Positions 1-8,575 of a stretch of 43,363 nucleotides of DNA are shown one piece after another; position 1 is the stretch's first letter, and every line of letters begins with the position of its first letter. A program made the translations under genes and the position numbers. The stretch is from Sphingomonas sanxanigenens (GTDB taxonomy: Bacteria > Pseudomonadota > Alphaproteobacteria > Sphingomonadales > Sphingomonadaceae). The notes beneath the pieces are model-generated. The model was not told the origin of the DNA and did not search any database. It saw only the letters and a program-made list of their open reading frames with translations. The stretch is from positions 1 to 43,363 of the forward strand of contig QFNN01000012.1 of the NCBI GenBank assembly GCA_003240855.1, read 5' to 3'.

Positions 1-27
1 AATCGCGATAATTAACCAATGATTAAC

Positions 28-59
28 CCCATCAATCCCCGGAACCGGGGATTGATGGG
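28..59. repeat. Perfect 15-bp inverted repeat
   Basis: Two exact 15-base arms (28-42 and 45-59) are separated by two bases, giving a very stable hairpin. No T-run follows it on the plus strand, but the minus-strand side (positions 27 down to 10) is T/A-rich, so it could terminate transcription entering from the right or be an intergenic palindrome. A weaker hairpin (95-102 with 106-113, one G-U pair) lies between it and the first gene's ribosome binding site. Its role is not known. Confidence 0.5.
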
Positions 60-134
60 CATCGCGCGCAGCACCGATAATAGCTTCCGAAACGCCGCGA
101 AGGGGCTTCGTGGTCTGGACAGTGGGAGGCGGAA

Positions 135-1082
135 ATGCGGTTCGATGCTATGGGGTGCAGGACGGGATTGTTGGCGCTGGTGATTGGTGGGCTGACGGCG
201 ACAGCCGCGCAGGCGCAAACTTTCTCCTACGCGGGCTTCGCCGACACGACCGGCCTGCAGATCAACGGCGTCGCCGCCTCGACCGATGTGAACGGCCGCA
301 ACGTGATGCGGCTCACGCCCGCCCAGGAAGGTGTCGGTGGATCGATGTTCAGCACGCAGTCCATGTCGCTGAACGATGGCTATAGCTTCAGCACGCGCTT
401 CACCTTCAACATCAATTCCAATCACGTTACGCAATGGGGTGAAATCGGAGCCGACGGCATCGCCTTTGTGATTCAGACGGTATCCAACAATGTTGGCGGT
501 CTTGGCGGGGGCATGGGCTATGCGGGCATCAGCCCCAGCGTCGAGGTCGAGTTCGATCCTTACAGCAATTGGTTTGACCCCCGCCTGCCTGGCAATGACT
601 CGCTCAATGGGAACGATCATGTCGCGATCATGAAGAATGGCGACTCCGAGAACCACCTGGCCTACTCGATCGTGTCGCCTTCGCTGGAGCTTGACGGCGG
701 CCGCGACATCACCGCTTTCGTCGATTATAACGGCGCCACCAATCTGATGGAGGTGCGCTGGTCCACGGATGGTCTGCGCCCTGACAGCGCCGGCCTGAGC
801 TATTCGATCGATCTGGCGAGCCTGTTTGGGAATGACCAGATCTATGTCGGCTTCACGGCCAGCACGGGGGCGGACTGGAGCGCGCAAGACATTGTGAACT
901 GGACGTTCAACAATAGTTACAACCCCATCACGACGAACCCCACGGGGACCATTCCCGCCGGCGGGCCAGGCAACGCTGTGCCGGAGCCCGCGACCTGGGC
1001 GATGATGATCGCCGGCTTTGCCGCAGTAGGAGGGGCTACGCGCCGGAAGCGCCGTCAGACCAGCGTTTACAGCTTCGGCTGA
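135..1082 (+). CDS. PEPxxWA-CTERM protein with L-type (legume-lectin-like) domain
   Basis: A 315-aa exported protein. The start is supported by GGGAGG seven bases upstream. A signal peptide covers about residues 1-28 (AQA cleavage). The middle (about 30-260) looks like a legume-lectin-type beta-sandwich, with a GADGIAFVIQ strand and a VEVEFDPYSNW segment where acidic and Asn residues typically bind metal in this fold. The C-terminus carries PEPATWAMMIAGF, a hydrophobic stretch and an Arg/Lys cluster (RRKRR), the tripartite sorting signal of the PEPxxWA-CTERM class, processed by exosortase-type enzymes in the inner membrane. It probably binds glycans at the cell surface or in exopolysaccharide. 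No exosortase is in the window. It is monocistronic, with a terminator at 1112-1141. The sugar ligand cannot be told from sequence. Confidence 0.9.
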   Translation: MRFDAMGCRTGLLALVIGGLTATAAQAQTFSYAGFADTTGLQINGVAASTDVNGRNVMRLTPAQEGVGGSMFSTQSMSLNDGYSFSTRFTFNINSNHVTQWGEIGADGIAFVIQTVSNNVGGLGGGMGYAGISPSVEVEFDPYSNWFDPRLPGNDSLNGNDHVAIMKNGDSENHLAYSIVSPSLELDGGRDITAFVDYNGATNLMEVRWSTDGLRPDSAGLSYSIDLASLFGNDQIYVGFTASTGADWSAQDIVNWTFNNSYNPITTNPTGTIPAGGPGNAVPEPATWAMMIAGFAAVGGATRRKRRQTSVYSFG

Positions 1083-1111
1083 ACCGATTCTCTTATCCCC
1101 AAGGGGGAACC

Positions 1112-1141
1112 GGGGAGGGTGCCGAACGGGGCCCTCCTTTT
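1112..1141 (+). terminator. Rho-independent terminator after the lectin-like gene
   Basis: GGAGGG (1114-1119) pairs with CCCTCC (1132-1137) and is followed directly by TTTT. It sits 30 bases after the stop codon of the PEP-CTERM gene. The rest of the gap up to the next start (1142-1415) holds no credible gene and presumably carries the promoter of the GntR regulator. Confidence 0.6.
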
Positions 1142-1415
1142 CATTGTCCGTTCGTGGTGAATGAGGTCTCGGCGGGGGCGATCTGATCCTCTGGCTGTCC
1201 TCGCTTTTTGACCGGCGTGGGCTGGAGAGCGATAGGCGCGCGCGGCCTCAGGTTCCTCGATTTCCAGACGGCCAGCGGATGAGGGAAGCATTTTGTCGCC
1301 TCCGACTAGTCCGACATAATCCGACGCGGAAGCGCGCGCGATCATGCGTTGCCACTCTGCCGTGCGCTGTTAAGACTGCGGCGTCGGACATGCGGATTTG
1401 GGGAGACGTTCGGGA

Positions 1416-2189
1416 ATGCCGTCGCAGCGGAAGGACGTACTGATTCCGCCCGGCCTGCAGGAGGACGGACTGACCAAGACGCCCCGCGGATCCGGGCGCC
1501 GGCTGCGGGGCGCGGTGGCCCATTATCTTGGCGTCGCGATCGTTTCGGGACGGATCGCACCCGGCGAGCGGTTGACCGGCGAAGTCGCCAACAGCGAAGC
1601 GCTCGACGTTTCGCGCAGCGCCTATCGCGAGGCGGTGCAGGTGCTGACCGCCAAGGGACTGGTGGAAAGCAGGCCCAAGGCCGGCACGCGCGTTCTGCCG
1701 CGTACCCGCTGGAACCTGCTCGATCCCGCCGTGCTCGCCTGGGCTTTCGCCGGCGAGCCCAATGTCGATTTCGTCCGCGATCTGTTTGAACTGCGGTCGA
1801 TCGTCGAGCCAGCGGCCGCTCGCCTCGCCGCCGTCCGCCGCGACAAGGACGATATCAAGGCCTTGAAGGATGCGCTCGCCAAGATGCGCCGGCACACGCT
1901 GGCGACCGAGGCCGGGCGAGCGGCGGATCGCGATTTTCACGAAGCCCTGCTCAACGCGACGCGCAACGAGGCGCTGGTGACGCTGAGTGCAAGCATCGGA
2001 GCGGCGGTGAGTTGGACGACGCAGTTCAAGCAAAGGCTGCTTGGCCTGCCAAGGGACGCCGTGCCCGATCACGCCCGCGTCTGCGACGCGATTCTCGCCG
2101 GCGACGCCGATGCGGCGAGTGAGGCGATGCGCACGCTAATCGACCTCGCGCTTGAGGATACGCGCGCCGCCCTTACGCCCCTGAGTTGA
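1416..2189 (+). CDS. FadR-subfamily GntR transcriptional regulator
   Basis: A 257-aa cytoplasmic DNA-binding regulator. The N-terminal winged helix-turn-helix (about residues 20-90) contains a GERLTGEVANSEALDVSRSA-type GntR recognition region followed by the typical AVQVLTAKGLVESRPKAGTRV wing in shortened form. The C-terminal all-helical FCD domain (about 115-245) keeps the Asp/His residues that bind metal or carboxylate ligands in this family (DRDFH, and DH in the later helix). An upstream in-frame TTG at 1398 exists, but ATG 1416 has a GGGGAG motif at a suitable distance and is preferred. It lies just upstream of an aldose epimerase gene in the same direction. FCD-type regulators often control sugar-acid or hexose catabolism, so control of the neighbour is likely. 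The ligand is unknown. Confidence 0.88.
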   Translation: MPSQRKDVLIPPGLQEDGLTKTPRGSGRRLRGAVAHYLGVAIVSGRIAPGERLTGEVANSEALDVSRSAYREAVQVLTAKGLVESRPKAGTRVLPRTRWNLLDPAVLAWAFAGEPNVDFVRDLFELRSIVEPAAARLAAVRRDKDDIKALKDALAKMRRHTLATEAGRAADRDFHEALLNATRNEALVTLSASIGAAVSWTTQFKQRLLGLPRDAVPDHARVCDAILAGDADAASEAMRTLIDLALEDTRAALTPLS

Positions 2190-2298
2190 TCGGGTCGGGC
2201 TTGCTCCTTAATATCTAGTCGGAGTATTGCAGTTCGGCTCTGGCGCGGCGCATGGTTGCGCAAGGCAGATGCGATCTGCCGGGGGTGGGAGAGAGAGG

Positions 2299-3462
2299 GT
2301 GAACTGGTCGCATGCGCTTTCGGCATTCCTCGTGATTATTTCCGCAGTGACGCCCGGCGTCGCGCCAGCCGCGGAGGTGCGGCGACGGCCGTTCGGCGCG
2401 CTGGCCGATGGCCGCGCCGTCGAGGCGGTCACTTTGACCAATGCCAGCGGGATGAGCGTGACGCTGCTCAGCTACGGTGCGATCATTCAGGCGCTGTCGG
2501 CGCCCGATCGCGCGGGGAAGCTGGCTGACGTCGTGCTCGGTTACGCTGACCTGAAGGGTTACATCGAAGCGCCCAATTATTTCGGTGCGACCGTGGGCCG
2601 CTACGCCAATCGGATCAGGGACGGACGCTTCACGCTTGACGGCAGGAGCCATGCACTGGCGCTCAATGATCGCGGCAACACGCTGCACGGCGGGAACGAA
2701 GGCTTCGACAAGAAGCTGTGGACGATCGAGCGCGTCGCAGGCGGGGCCGAGGCGAGCGTCACCTTCACCTATGTCAGCCCCAATGGCGAGGAAGGCTATC
2801 CGGGCGCGCTCACCGTCCGCGCCACTTACAGCCTCAACGAGCGCAATGAACTGTCGATCGACTATCGCGCGACGACGGACAGGCCGACGATCGTCAACAT
2901 CACCAACCACAGCTTCTTCAACCTTGCCGGCGAGGCGGCGGGGCGCGACGTTTACGATCATCTGCTGACCATCCCGGCGGAGATGACGACGCCGGTCGAC
3001 GCCACGCTGATTCCCACAGGCGTATTCCGCCCGGTGGCCGATACTCCGCTCGATTTTCGCAAGCCCATGGCGATCGGCGCGCGCATCCGCGACGCCCGCG
3101 ACCCGCAGATCCTTTTCGGACGCGGTTATGATGAGAATTATGTAATTGCGCGGACGCCGGGCGCTGCGCCGCGCCTGCAGGCGCGGGTCGAGGAACCGGA
3201 GAGCGGGCGCGTACTGGAGATCCTGTCAAACCAGCCTGGCGTGCAATTTTATTCGGGCAACTTCCTCGACGGGACGGCGATCGGTAAATCGGGCCTTGCC
3301 TATCGCCAGGGTGGCGGGCTTGCGCTGGAGCCGCAGCTTTTCCCCGATACGCCTAACCAGGCGGCTTTCGGATCGGCACGGCTCGATCCGGGCCAAACCT
3401 ATCGCAACATCATCGTCTATCGCTTCTCGGCGTCGGAATCCGGCGGCCGGGACGGCGGCTGA
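2299..3462 (+). CDS. galM: Galactose mutarotase (aldose 1-epimerase), probably exported
   Basis: A 387-aa enzyme interconverting alpha and beta anomers of hexoses. Family residues are present: GRYANRI, the substrate-binding His in TLHGGNEGFDK, the catalytic acid His in NITNHSFFNLAG, and the catalytic base Glu in ALEPQLFPDTPN. Reading could start further upstream at a TTG (2227), but GTG 2299 follows a strong GGGAGAGAGAG and opens with a hydrophobic segment ending APA-AE, a plausible signal peptide of about 24 residues. This makes it a periplasmic mutarotase rather than the cytoplasmic Leloir enzyme. It is preceded by a GntR regulator and no other sugar gene lies next to it. Function is confident; export depends on the start chosen. 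Confidence 0.9.
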   Translation: MNWSHALSAFLVIISAVTPGVAPAAEVRRRPFGALADGRAVEAVTLTNASGMSVTLLSYGAIIQALSAPDRAGKLADVVLGYADLKGYIEAPNYFGATVGRYANRIRDGRFTLDGRSHALALNDRGNTLHGGNEGFDKKLWTIERVAGGAEASVTFTYVSPNGEEGYPGALTVRATYSLNERNELSIDYRATTDRPTIVNITNHSFFNLAGEAAGRDVYDHLLTIPAEMTTPVDATLIPTGVFRPVADTPLDFRKPMAIGARIRDARDPQILFGRGYDENYVIARTPGAAPRLQARVEEPESGRVLEILSNQPGVQFYSGNFLDGTAIGKSGLAYRQGGGLALEPQLFPDTPNQAAFGSARLDPGQTYRNIIVYRFSASESGGRDGG

Positions 3463-3514
3463 GCGGTTCGACCCGCGTTTGTCCATGTTCTGCCTGCGCT
3501 CCTGCGCCAGCAGA

Positions 3515-4139
3515 TCAAGCGCCGGTGCGGGCGAGCGCCGCCAGTTCGCGATCGACAAGCGCCGTGGCGAGGCGCGACATCGCCGCGATCTCGATGTCGG
3601 GGCTGAGGATTCGACGCGTCATCAGCCCCATGCTGAGCGCGATGATGAGTTCTGCGAGCAAGGTGCGTTCGCAGGCGCGATCCGGCGCGGGGGCGAGGGC
3701 CTCAAGCGCGGCCATCAGGCTGGAGCGGACGCGGACGTCGATGTCATGGTAGATTTCGGCGATGCGCTCGTTGCGGCCAGCCTCGGCGATGATCTCGGTC
3801 ATCATCCGGCACTCGTCGAGCGATTCCTCGACGACGCCGAAACGCCGAATCCAGTTGCGGATCGCCGTGCCATCGTCATTGGCCATCGCCAGCGCGAGTT
3901 CGTCCTCGAGCAACCAGCTTGCCACGTCCTCCTCGACGATCGCGGCGATGATCTCCTCCTTGCTGGCGAAATCACGATAGATCTGGCCGACCTTGATGCC
4001 CGAGACGGCGGCGATCTGCGCCATGCCGGTCTGATGGAATCCATGCGTAACGAACAGCGCGCGCGACCTCCAGCAGATGCCGGCGTCGCGCATCGGCTCG
4101 CGCGGCGCGGGGAGCCTGATCGTCCACGGTCATCATCAT
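3515..4139 (-). CDS. TetR/AcrR-family repressor of the efflux operon, apparently frameshifted near its start
   Basis: A TetR-type regulator transcribed away from the RND efflux operon. The helix-turn-helix is clear (GMAQIAAVSGIKVGQIYRDF) and a C-terminal ligand domain follows. The open frame containing it can only start at ATG 4093, which gives an unconvincing N-terminus (MRDAGICWRS) and cuts into helix 1. Starting at the ATG triplet 4139-4131, preceded by AAGGAG, another frame reads ADARRRHLLEVARA, the expected helix 1. The two frames join inside the GC-dinucleotide run at 4057-4065; one extra GC would give LLEVARALFVTHGF, a standard TetR sequence. So the gene is either inactivated or slippage-prone, or the run is misread. 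Nearly all the DNA-binding helices lie beyond the shift. It probably represses the adjacent pump. Confidence 0.8.
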
Positions 4140-4199
4140 TCGAGTCGCCAACTCCTTATGCTCTTGCCAGCTTCGTTGCAGCGCATTAGAGGCCGTAGT

Positions 4200-4219
4200 G
4201 TGAGTGAACGATCACTCAC
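4200..4219. promoter_or_regulatory. Palindromic operator between the TetR gene and the efflux operon
   Basis: GTGAGTGA (4200-4207), a 4-base spacer, then TCACTCAC (4212-4219) form a perfect inverted repeat. Its size and location between a divergent TetR repressor and an RND operon are those of TetR operators. Occupation by the neighbouring repressor is inferred. It is 36 bases upstream of the adaptor start. Confidence 0.65.
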
Positions 4220-4255
4220 TTGCAATCCCTCTAATAGCGCCGCCGGTCCGACACC

Positions 4256-5410
4256 ATGAAAAAAATCACTCCCGCCTTGGCTGTGACGCTGATTCTTGCC
4301 GGCTGCGGCGGGGCCGCGCCGCAGCAGCCGCCAGCGGCGCAGGTCGCCTATGTCACGATCAAGCAGGAGCCGGTGACGATCAGCACCGAGCTGCCCGGGC
4401 GGACCAGCGCCTATGAGACGTCCGACGTCCGGCCGCAGGTGAATGGCATCGTGCTTGCCCGCCTGTTCGAGGAAGGCGACGCCGTGCGCGCGGGGCAAGC
4501 GCTCTACCGTATCGATCCCTCGCCCTATGAGGCGGCCGCCGCCAATGCGCGCGCCGCGCTGGCCAGCGCGCGCGCCGGCATCGCCAACAGCCAGGCGCTC
4601 GCGCGCCGCTATGGCGAACTGGTGAAGATCAACGCTGTTTCGCGTCAGGACTATGAAAATGCGATGGCGAGCGCGCAGCAGGCGCAGGCCGCGCTCGCCG
4701 CGCAGCAGGCGACGTTGCGCAATGCGCAGATCGATCTTGGCCGCACGACGATCCGGGCGCCGATCAGCGGCCGGATCGGCCGTTCGACGATCACTACGGG
4801 AGCGCTCGTCTCGGCCTCGCAGGCTGATGCGCTGTCGGTCATCCAGCGGCTCGACCCGATCTATGTCGACATCCAGCAGTCGAGCGCGGCGCTGCTCAAG
4901 CTGCGCCAGCAGATGCTCGACGGGCAGGTTTCACGCGACGGCGCCGATGCCCGCGTGCGGCTGGTGCTCGAGGACGGCAGCACCTACCCCATTGAAGGCA
5001 AGCTGAAGTTCGCCGACGTGACGGTCGATCCCTCCACGGGAAGCCAGATCATCCGCGCGGTATTCCCCAATCCGCGCGGCCTGCTGCTGCCGGGCATGTT
5101 CGTGCGCGCCGAGCTTGTCGAGGGCACGCACGCCAATGCGATTCTCGTTCCCCAGCGCGCAGTGTCGCGTAACGAGCGGGGGCTGCCGACCGTGCTGATC
5201 GTGACCGGCCCCGACAAGGTCGAGCCGCGCGAGATTACCGCGCCGCGCACTGTTGGCGACAATTGGCTGGTCACCGCCGGGCTCAAGCCGGGCGACAAGG
5301 TGATCGTCGAAGGATCGCAGAATATCCGCCCGGGCCTGCCCGTGAAGCCGGCGCCGTTTACCGGCAAGCCGGCTGCGACGCCGGCGGCCGGACAGGCGAA
5401 GGCGAAGTAA
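4256..5410 (+). CDS. RND efflux periplasmic adaptor (AcrA/MexA type, lipoprotein)
   Basis: A 384-aa membrane fusion protein that bridges the inner-membrane pump and the outer-membrane channel. It has a lipoprotein signal with LAGC and lipidated Cys17, so it is anchored to the outer face of the inner membrane. A split lipoyl/barrel-sandwich domain (about residues 60-90 and 165-205, the latter with IRAPISGRIGRS) flanks an alanine/glutamine-rich alpha-hairpin (about 95-160). Beta-barrel and membrane-proximal domains follow (PRGLLLPGMFVRAEL). Length is typical for AcrA/MexA. It is the first gene of a three-gene operon, six bases ahead of the pump gene. The palindrome at 4200-4219 probably controls it. 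Confidence 0.94.
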   Translation: MKKITPALAVTLILAGCGGAAPQQPPAAQVAYVTIKQEPVTISTELPGRTSAYETSDVRPQVNGIVLARLFEEGDAVRAGQALYRIDPSPYEAAAANARAALASARAGIANSQALARRYGELVKINAVSRQDYENAMASAQQAQAALAAQQATLRNAQIDLGRTTIRAPISGRIGRSTITTGALVSASQADALSVIQRLDPIYVDIQQSSAALLKLRQQMLDGQVSRDGADARVRLVLEDGSTYPIEGKLKFADVTVDPSTGSQIIRAVFPNPRGLLLPGMFVRAELVEGTHANAILVPQRAVSRNERGLPTVLIVTGPDKVEPREITAPRTVGDNWLVTAGLKPGDKVIVEGSQNIRPGLPVKPAPFTGKPAATPAAGQAKAK

Positions 5411-5416
5411 CCGGTC

Positions 5417-8400
5417 ATGTCGCGTTTCTTCATCGATCGACCCATCTTCGCATGGGTCATCGCCATCATCATGATGCTGGCCGGCATTCTGGCCATCCGA
5501 AGCCTTTCGATCGCGCAGTTCCCGACGATCGCGCCGCCGGCGGTGACGATCACGGCGATCTACCCTGGCGCCGATGCGGAAACGCTGGAGAAAACGACCA
5601 CGCAGATCATCGAGCAGCAACTGAAGGGCATCGATAATCTGCGCTATTTCTCGTCCTCCTCCTCCTCTTCGGGGCAGGTGACGATCACGTTGACCTTCGA
5701 GCAGGGAACCAATCCCGACATCGCGCAGGTGCAGGTGCAGAACAAGCTGCAGGCGGCGACGTCGCTGCTGCCGCAGGAAGTGCAGCGCCAGGGCATCCAG
5801 GTCGCCAAATCGACCGCCAACTTCCTGCTGATCACCGGCCTTTATTCGGACGATGACTCGCACTCTTCCTACGACCTCGCCGACTATGTCGTGTCGCGAT
5901 TGCAGGATCCCATCAGCCGCGTGAACGGCGTGGGCGACATCCAGGTGTTCGGCGGCCAGTATGCGATGCGTATCTGGCTCGATCCGATCAAGCTGACGAG
6001 CTACCAGCTCACCATCGCCGATGTTTCGGCGGCGATCCAGCAGCAGAATGTGCAGGTTTCTGCGGGCCAGATCGGCGGCCAGCCCGCGCCCAAATCGCAA
6101 ATGCTGAACGCAACTGTCTCGGTACAGTCGCGCCTCCAGACCCCCGACGAGTTTCGTAATATCCTGCTCAAGACGAGCGCGGGCGGCGCGGCGGTGCGGC
6201 TGGGCGACGTCGCGCGCGTTGAACTGGGCGCGGAGAATTACGGGTTTGACCTGAAATATAACGGCCACCCGGCGTCGGGCTTCGGCATCAAGCTTGCCCC
6301 CGGGGCCAACGCGCTTTCGACCGTCGAGGCGGTCAAGACGCAGATCCAGCAGATCTCGAAGGAGTTCCCCGCCGACATCAAGGTGGTCTATCCCCTCGAT
6401 TCAACGCCGTTCGTCCGGCTTTCGATCGAGCAGGTGGTCCATACGCTGTTCGAGGCGGTGATCCTCGTCTTTCTCGTCATGTTCCTGTTCCTGCAGAACT
6501 GGCGCGCGACGCTGATCCCGACGATCGCGGTGCCGGTTGTGTTGCTGGGCGCATTCGCGGTGCTCGCGATCGCCGGCTACTCGATCAACACGCTCACTCT
6601 GTTCGGCATGGTGCTGGCGATCGGCCTGCTCGTCGACGACGCGATCGTCGTAGTGGAGAATGTCGAGCGCCTGATCCAGACCGAGCATCTCAGCCCCAAG
6701 GAAGCCGCGCGGAAGTCCATGGACGAGATTTCCAGCGCGCTGGTGGGTATCGCGCTGGTCCTGTCGGCGGTGTTCCTGCCCATGGCCTTCTTCGGCGGAT
6801 CGACCGGTGTCATCTATCGCCAGTTCTCGATCACCATCGTGTCGGCGATGGCGCTGTCGGTGCTCGTCGCGATGATCCTGACGCCCGCACTCTGCGCGTC
6901 GATCCTGAAGCCGCACGATCCAAGCAAGCTGGAAGGCAATGGTCTGCTCACCCGCTTCTTCCGCTGGTTCAACAAATGGTTCGACCGCGGGACCAACCGC
7001 TATGAAGGCGCAGTCAAAGGCACGGCGCGCGGCTGGAAGCGGTCGATGCTCGCCTATCTGCTCATCGTCATTGGCATGGGCTTCCTGTTCTGGCGCCTGC
7101 CGACGGGTTTCCTGCCCGACGAGGACCAGGGAACGGTGATCGCGCTCGTCCAGGGACCGTCAGGCGCGACGCAGGGCCGCACCGAGGATGGTCTGGCGCT
7201 TGTCCGCAAGCATTTCCTTGAAGATGAAAAGGCAAATGTCGAAGGCGTGTTCACCGTCGCCGGCTTTTCCTTCGCCGGGCAGGGCCAGAATGCAGGCATC
7301 GCCTTCATCAATCTGAAGCCCTGGGCCGATCGACCGGGCAAGGCCAACAAGGCGCAGACCATCGCCGCGCGCGCCATGGGCGCCTTCTCGCAGTTCCACG
7401 ACGCGATGATCTTCGCGATCGTGCCGCCGGCCGTGCAGGAACTGGGCAATGCGACCGGTTTCGACCTCCAGCTCGTCGACGTGGCGAATATCGGGCATGA
7501 TCGTCTGCTGCAGGCGCGCAACATGATGCTCGGCATGGCGGCGCAGGATCAAAGCGTAACGCAGGTGCGCCCGATGAGCCTCGATGATGCGCCGCAGCTC
7601 AAGGTCAATGTCGACCAGAACAAAGCGCGTGCGCTGGGCCTCGATCTTGGCGACATCAACGCCACGATCGCGGCAGCGTGGGGCAGCGCCTACGTCAACG
7701 ACTTCATCGATCGCGGGCGCGTGAAGCGCGTCTATATCCAGGCCGACGAAGCCTATCGCATGGCGCCTGAATCGGCGGATGACTTCTATGTCCGCAGCGC
7801 GAACGGAGGAATGGCGCCTTTCTCGGCCTTCTCGACGATGAGCTGGGCGCAGGCGCCGGTGCAATTGACTCGTTATAATGGCCAGCCCGCGTTCGAGATT
7901 CAGGGCTCGCCCGCCCCTGGGCTCGCCACCGGCACGGCGATGAAGGTGATGGAAGGCATTCAGGCCAAGCTGCCGCCGGGAACCGCGCTCGAATGGACCG
8001 GCCTGTCCTATGAGGAGAAGCTGGCGGGCGGGCAGGCGCCGGCGCTCTACGCGCTGTCGATGCTGATCGTCTTTCTCTGTCTTGCGGCGCTTTACGAGAG
8101 CTGGTCGGTGCCCATCGCGGTGATCCTCGTCGTGCCGCTGGGCGTGGTCGGCGCGCTGCTGGCGGCGACGCTGACCGGACTGAGCAACGACATCTATCTG
8201 CAGGTCGGCCTGATCACGACGATCGGCGTTTCGGCGAAGAACGCGATCCTGATCGTCGAGTTCGCCGAGGAACGGGTGCGTGCCGGCATGCCGGCGTTCC
8301 AGGCGGCGGTGGAGGCTGCGAAGCTGCGTATCAGGCCGATCCTGATGACCTCGCTCGCCTTCGTGTTCGGCGTGTTGCCGCTTGCCGTCTCGACCGGCGC

Positions 8401-8575
8401 GGGCGCGGGCGGCCAGAACGCGATCGGCCGATCCGTCGTGGGCGGCATGTTGTCGGCGACGGTGCTCGCCATTTTCTTCGTGCCGATGTTCTTCGTCGTC
8501 GTGAGCCGCCTGTTCGGCCATGGCAAGGAAGCCCGGCCCGCCGCGTCCGACGGTGGCGCGGCGCAGGGAGCGTGA
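5417..8575 (+). CDS. RND multidrug efflux permease (AcrB/MexB-like, HAE1)
   Basis: A 1052-aa inner-membrane proton/drug antiporter of the hydrophobe/amphiphile type. Length and layout match AcrB: TM1 at the N-terminus (MSRFFIDRPIFAWVIAII), two large periplasmic loops and two sets of TM helices. The proton-relay residues are present: Asp407 and Asp408 in TM4 (GLLVDDAIVVVENV) and Lys941 in TM10 (GVSAKNAILIVEFAEER). The FFGGSTGVIYRQFSIT segment after TM5-6 is a family signature. The operon supplies an adaptor upstream and an outer-membrane factor downstream, whose GTG start overlaps this gene's stop. Substrates cannot be told; AcrB-type pumps export lipophilic drugs, bile acids and solvents. Confidence 0.96.
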   Translation: MSRFFIDRPIFAWVIAIIMMLAGILAIRSLSIAQFPTIAPPAVTITAIYPGADAETLEKTTTQIIEQQLKGIDNLRYFSSSSSSSGQVTITLTFEQGTNPDIAQVQVQNKLQAATSLLPQEVQRQGIQVAKSTANFLLITGLYSDDDSHSSYDLADYVVSRLQDPISRVNGVGDIQVFGGQYAMRIWLDPIKLTSYQLTIADVSAAIQQQNVQVSAGQIGGQPAPKSQMLNATVSVQSRLQTPDEFRNILLKTSAGGAAVRLGDVARVELGAENYGFDLKYNGHPASGFGIKLAPGANALSTVEAVKTQIQQISKEFPADIKVVYPLDSTPFVRLSIEQVVHTLFEAVILVFLVMFLFLQNWRATLIPTIAVPVVLLGAFAVLAIAGYSINTLTLFGMVLAIGLLVDDAIVVVENVERLIQTEHLSPKEAARKSMDEISSALVGIALVLSAVFLPMAFFGGSTGVIYRQFSITIVSAMALSVLVAMILTPALCASILKPHDPSKLEGNGLLTRFFRWFNKWFDRGTNRYEGAVKGTARGWKRSMLAYLLIVIGMGFLFWRLPTGFLPDEDQGTVIALVQGPSGATQGRTEDGLALVRKHFLEDEKANVEGVFTVAGFSFAGQGQNAGIAFINLKPWADRPGKANKAQTIAARAMGAFSQFHDAMIFAIVPPAVQELGNATGFDLQLVDVANIGHDRLLQARNMMLGMAAQDQSVTQVRPMSLDDAPQLKVNVDQNKARALGLDLGDINATIAAAWGSAYVNDFIDRGRVKRVYIQADEAYRMAPESADDFYVRSANGGMAPFSAFSTMSWAQAPVQLTRYNGQPAFEIQGSPAPGLATGTAMKVMEGIQAKLPPGTALEWTGLSYEEKLAGGQAPALYALSMLIVFLCLAALYESWSVPIAVILVVPLGVVGALLAATLTGLSNDIYLQVGLITTIGVSAKNAILIVEFAEERVRAGMPAFQAAVEAAKLRIRPILMTSLAFVFGVLPLAVSTGAGAGGQNAIGRSVVGGMLSATVLAIFFVPMFFVVVSRLFGHGKEARPAASDGGAAQGA

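Noticed and set aside
12..887. Long minus-strand open frame opposite the lectin-like gene
   Set aside because: The translation is Arg/His/Ala-rich without domain logic, and the plus strand carries a signal peptide, lectin domain and sorting motif. It is a high-GC shadow.
3146..4189. 347-codon plus-strand frame spanning the galM end and TetR gene
   Set aside because: Composition is antisense-like, and it overlaps the real galM end and the TetR helix-turn-helix on the other strand.
4931..6268. 445-codon minus-strand frame across the adaptor and pump genes
   Set aside because: Antisense to AcrA/AcrB-like genes with intact motifs, and rich in Arg/His/Asp repeats typical of antisense translation.
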